Assembly: GCA_965235125.1 (NCBI GenBank)
Contig: CBDDXH010000044.1
Location: forward strand, 1-9,188
DNA length: 9,188 nt
DNA from: Pelagilacustribacter hypolimneticus
GTDB taxonomy: Bacteria; Pseudomonadota; Alphaproteobacteria; Pelagibacterales; Pelagibacteraceae
Reading direction: 5' to 3'
The notes beneath the pieces are model-generated. The model had not been told where the DNA came from and did no database searches. It saw nothing but the letters and a program-made list of their open reading frames with translations. The first letter of the stretch is position 1; each line of letters begins with the position of its first letter. The translations under genes and the position numbers were made by a program. Shown here piece by piece: positions 6,724 through 9,188 of this stretch.

Positions 6724-6737
6724 TATTATAAAATTCA
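6724..6737 (+). promoter_or_regulatory. Candidate -10 element for the aspartate aminotransferase, possibly leaderless
   Basis: TATTAT at 6724-6729 lies 8 bases before the ATG at 6738, so a transcript would begin at or within about two bases of the start codon. No purine-rich ribosome binding site fits between. I see no convincing -35. The element overlaps the minus-strand TATAAT at 6730-6725 almost completely, so the two divergent promoters would compete for polymerase. Confidence 0.25.
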
Positions 6738-6754
6738 ATGAGCATAGTTTCCAA
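6725..6754 (-). promoter_or_regulatory. Candidate sigma-70-type promoter of the uvrB operon
   Basis: On the minus strand a perfect TATAAT occupies 6730-6725, preceded after an 18-base spacer by TTGGAA (6754-6749; 4 of 6 matches to TTGACA). Transcription would start near 6718 and give a leader of about 20 bases before the uvrB ATG. The -35 element lies inside the aminotransferase coding sequence. In such AT-rich DNA a TATAAT match alone is weak evidence, but position and spacing fit. Confidence 0.45.
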
Positions 6755-7922
6755 CAGTTTAAAACGAATAAAACCGTCGCCTACAATTGCCATTAGTCAA
6801 AAAGCTAAAGAAATGAAGGAAGCAGGTAAAGATATTATAGTTCTAGGAGCCGGAGAACCAGATTTTGACACACCTGAAAATATTAAAAATGCTGCAATCG
6901 AAGCAATTAAAAGAGGGGATACTAAGTACACAGCTGTAGATGGAACTCCTGCTTTAAAAAAAGCTATTCAATCTAAATTTTTAAGAGAAAACAAACTCAG
7001 TTATGGACTAGATGAAATAACAGTTGGAACAGGAGGTAAGCAAGTTCTTTACAATACTTTCATGGCAACCATGAATAAAGGTGATGAGGTAATTATTCCT
7101 GCTCCTTACTGGGTTTCTTATCCTGATATGGTTTTATTAGCCGGCGGATCACCTAAAATAGTTGAATGTAGTGAAACCGAAGAATTTAAATTAACTCCTA
7201 CAAAACTTCAAAAAGCTATTTCAAAAAAAACAAAATGGTTTATTTTAAATTCACCTTCAAATCCAACTGGCGCATGTTATTCAAAAAAAGAAATTGAAGA
7301 TTTAGGAAAAGTTTTAATTAAAAATAAACATGTTTATATTTTAAGCGATGATATCTATGAACATATTGTATTTGATAATTTTAATTTTTTTACTATCGGG
7401 CAAATTAAAGAATTAAAAAGCAGAACTATTACTATGAACGGGGTAAGTAAATCTTATTCAATGACCGGCTGGAGAATAGGTTATGCGGGTGGACCCAAAG
7501 AAATTATTAAAGCTATTGCTAAAATTCAATCTCAATCAACAACTAATCCTTCATCTATCAGTCAAGCAGCTGCTGTAGAAGCATTAAATGGACCACAAGA
7601 TTTTATTAAAATTAGATCAGACTCTTTTAAAGAAAGAAGAGATTTTGTTGTTAGAGAATTAAATAATATTAAAGGTATTTCATGTTTGAATCCAGATGGA
7701 GCCTTTTACGTTTTTCCAAGCTGTAAAAAAATTTTAAGCAAGAAAACAAAATTAAAGACAGATCAAGAATTTGTTGAAAAATTATTAGAACAAACTGGCG
7801 TTGCGGTTGTTCAAGGCTCTGCCTTTGGACTAGATGGCTACTTTAGAATTTCCTACGCAACATCGATGGAAAATTTAAAGAAAGCTATTGAGAGAATTAA
7901 ATCTTTTTGCGATAGATTATAA
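6738..7922 (+). CDS. Pyridoxal phosphate-dependent aspartate aminotransferase (class I, AspB/AatA subgroup)
   Basis: A 394-residue class I aminotransferase, probably interconverting aspartate + 2-oxoglutarate with oxaloacetate + glutamate in the cytoplasm. Family marks in order: the N-terminal VLGAGEPDFDTP (35-46); TGGKQVLYN (98-106), which contributes to the cofactor phosphate site; PAPYWVSYPD (121-130), with the stacking aromatic W125; NSPSNPTGA (171-179), with N175; SDDIYEH (203-209), with D204 for the pyridine nitrogen and Y207; the Schiff-base lysine K238 in SKSYSMTGWRIGY, followed by R246 for the phosphate; and R370 in YFRISYA for the substrate alpha-carboxylate. Length is normal for subgroup I-gamma/AspB enzymes, some of which also accept prephenate or other amino acids, so the exact substrate is not settled. 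It diverges from uvrB across 41 bp, is followed 58 bp later by PEP carboxylase in the same direction, and may share its transcript. There is no Shine-Dalgarno before the ATG. Confidence 0.93.
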   Translation: MSIVSNSLKRIKPSPTIAISQKAKEMKEAGKDIIVLGAGEPDFDTPENIKNAAIEAIKRGDTKYTAVDGTPALKKAIQSKFLRENKLSYGLDEITVGTGGKQVLYNTFMATMNKGDEVIIPAPYWVSYPDMVLLAGGSPKIVECSETEEFKLTPTKLQKAISKKTKWFILNSPSNPTGACYSKKEIEDLGKVLIKNKHVYILSDDIYEHIVFDNFNFFTIGQIKELKSRTITMNGVSKSYSMTGWRIGYAGGPKEIIKAIAKIQSQSTTNPSSISQAAAVEALNGPQDFIKIRSDSFKERRDFVVRELNNIKGISCLNPDGAFYVFPSCKKILSKKTKLKTDQEFVEKLLEQTGVAVVQGSAFGLDGYFRISYATSMENLKKAIERIKSFCDRL

Positions 7923-7980
7923 AATTTAAAAAAAAATAAATTAATTTAACCTAAATATTACTACTAACTTTAATATTCCT

Positions 7981-9188
7981 GTGACGATAAAAAAAAGAGA
8001 TCTATATTACGAGAGAATACCTACTAAACTTTTAAGAGAAGATATTAGATTATTAGGAACGTTTCTTGGCCGTATTATAAAAGAACAAGAGGGTATTACT
8101 TTTTTTAAGACAGTAGAAAAGTTAAGAATACTCTCCAAAACTTCTTTATACGATAAAAATAAAAGTAAAATTTTTTCAAAAATTTCGAAAGAAATTAAGA
8201 AACTTGCACCTAAACAAATATTTAAATTAACAAGATCTTTTTCACATATTCTAAATTTAATGAATTTAGCAGAATCTGTTGATGCCTCCAGAAAACTTAT
8301 TGAGTATGAAAATTCTTCTCAAAAAAATAAGGATCAAAGTTTATTTATCGAAGATATAATTGAAAATTTATTTAAGAATAAAAATATTTCTAACAATAAA
8401 ATTTATGAAAAAGTAAAGAAATTAGAAATTAATATTGTTCTAACAGCCCACCCAACCGAAGTAAAAAGAAGAACCCTAATCCAAAAATATGCCAATTTGA
8501 CTGAATTATTAGAACAAAGACATCTTTATAAAAAATATCCTTCAAAAATTTTAGCTATAGATGAAAAACTTTATAGTGAAATATCAATCATTTGGAAAAC
8601 TGATGAAATAAAAAGAGTAAAGCCCTCTCCGTTAGATGAAGCTAGATGGGGACTAGCAGTTATCGAAGATAGTTTATGGGACACCATTCCCAAAGTTCAC
8701 AAAAGATTAAATGATATTTTTAAAAAAAATATGGGAAAAGATTTACCTAGAAATTTTAATCCTATTCAATTTGGATCCTGGATGGGAGGAGATAGAGATG
8801 GTAATCCTTACGTAACAGCAAATATAACTAAAAAAGTTATTCTATATTCAAGATGGCAAGCTGCAAAGTTATATGAAAAAGAGCTTACACAATTAATTCA
8901 AGATTTATCCGCAGAAGATTGTTCAGCAAAGATTAAAAGATTTACTGGTAAAACTTTTGAACCATATAGAGTTTTTTTAAGGCCAGTTAGAGACAAGGTA
9001 AGATTAACTCATTTATTAATTGAGGGATATCTTAATCAAAATAAACCTTTAGATGAAAAAAAATTATTAAAAGATAAAAATGAAATTGAAGAACCACTTA
9101 GAGCGGTCAGAGACTCATTGCTTTTAAATAAAGGACAACATATTGCAAATGCAAATTTATTAGATTTAATTAGAAGAGTTAAATGCTT
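7981..9188 (+). CDS. ppc: Phosphoenolpyruvate carboxylase, N-terminal part (partial at right edge)
   Basis: The frame is open from GTG at 7981 to the window end, 402 codons of an enzyme usually near 900. It fixes bicarbonate onto PEP to give oxaloacetate, replenishing the TCA cycle. The opening, LLREDIRLLGTFLGRIIKEQEG (first part, about residues 17-38), matches the family's N-terminal helix. The catalytic His is H157 in VLTAHPTEVKRR, and the active-site glycine/arginine loop is FGSWMGGDRDGNPYVT (264-279). The end of the fragment, IANANLLDLIRRVKC, also fits known Ppc. No frame break is visible. The GTG start is chosen because an in-frame TAA lies at 7942-7944 and no ATG appears until deep inside the first domain; no ribosome binding site supports it. 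Pairing with the preceding aminotransferase makes a short PEP-to-aspartate route. The second half, with the remaining catalytic and allosteric residues, is not in view. Confidence 0.95.
   Translation, partial: MTIKKRDLYYERIPTKLLREDIRLLGTFLGRIIKEQEGITFFKTVEKLRILSKTSLYDKNKSKIFSKISKEIKKLAPKQIFKLTRSFSHILNLMNLAESVDASRKLIEYENSSQKNKDQSLFIEDIIENLFKNKNISNNKIYEKVKKLEINIVLTAHPTEVKRRTLIQKYANLTELLEQRHLYKKYPSKILAIDEKLYSEISIIWKTDEIKRVKPSPLDEARWGLAVIEDSLWDTIPKVHKRLNDIFKKNMGKDLPRNFNPIQFGSWMGGDRDGNPYVTANITKKVILYSRWQAAKLYEKELTQLIQDLSAEDCSAKIKRFTGKTFEPYRVFLRPVRDKVRLTHLLIEGYLNQNKPLDEKKLLKDKNEIEEPLRAVRDSLLLNKGQHIANANLLDLIRRVKC

Noticed and set aside
7923..7950. A-rich stretch and AAATTAATTT palindrome after the aminotransferase, as a terminator
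   Set aside because: There is no GC-containing stem and no T tract on the sense strand; it looks like compositional bias.
7952..7976. -10-like sequences (TAAATA, TAATAT) before ppc
   Set aside because: They are expected by chance at this base composition, no -35 is convincing, and TAATAT is slightly too close to the GTG.
1..9188. Search for a defence system, mobile element, CRISPR array, tRNA or riboswitch
   Set aside because: Nearly all bases are covered by recognisable housekeeping genes; the only gaps are 41 and 58 bp, and neither holds a repeat array, structured RNA or inverted terminal repeat that I can see.

Overview
The window reads as ordinary core genome of a very AT-rich, streamlined alphaproteobacterium, most likely a SAR11 (Pelagibacterales)-like marine lineage. 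Grounds: strong A/T bias with Lys/Asn/Ile-rich proteins; genes overlapping or a few bases apart; no Shine-Dalgarno sequences before most starts; an alphaproteobacterial-style basic tail on UvrB (GRSTMGMPG, residues 701-709); and a pteridine reductase-like SDR - folB - uvrC - pgsA gene order that I recall from other alphaproteobacteria. The lineage is inferred, not proven.

Layout: (1) 1-207, + strand, the 3' end of a branched-chain amino acid aminotransferase (ilvE-like), overlapping tail to tail by 4 bases with the next unit. (2) 204-6696, - strand, a tightly packed six-gene probable operon transcribed right to left: uvrB, a pteridine reductase/FolM-like SDR, folB-like dihydroneopterin aldolase, uvrC, pgsA, and a class I SAM methyltransferase of unknown substrate. 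The junctions are 19-, 4- and 4-base overlaps, then gaps of 6 and 4 bases. (3) 6697-6737, a 41-bp divergent intergenic region with promoter-like elements for both sides. (4) 6738-7922, + strand, a class I aspartate aminotransferase. (5) 7923-7980, 58 bp without a gene. (6) 7981 to the right edge, + strand, the N-terminal 402 codons of phosphoenolpyruvate carboxylase, starting at GTG.

Functionally, the minus-strand operon joins two nucleotide excision repair subunits (UvrB and UvrC) with two reduced-pterin/folate enzymes and the committed enzyme of phosphatidylglycerol synthesis. The plus-strand pair forms a short route from PEP and bicarbonate to oxaloacetate (Ppc) to aspartate (aminotransferase). 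No RNA gene, mobile element, CRISPR array, prophage or toxin/defence system is visible, and I see no previously undescribed system. The points most worth a second look are the pterin module: the SDR carries the Asp-Tyr-Lys triad of PTR1/FolM, and the aldolase has Lys where the conserved active-site Glu of bacterial FolB normally sits. The unassigned methyltransferase with an 11-A tract near its start also deserves a look.
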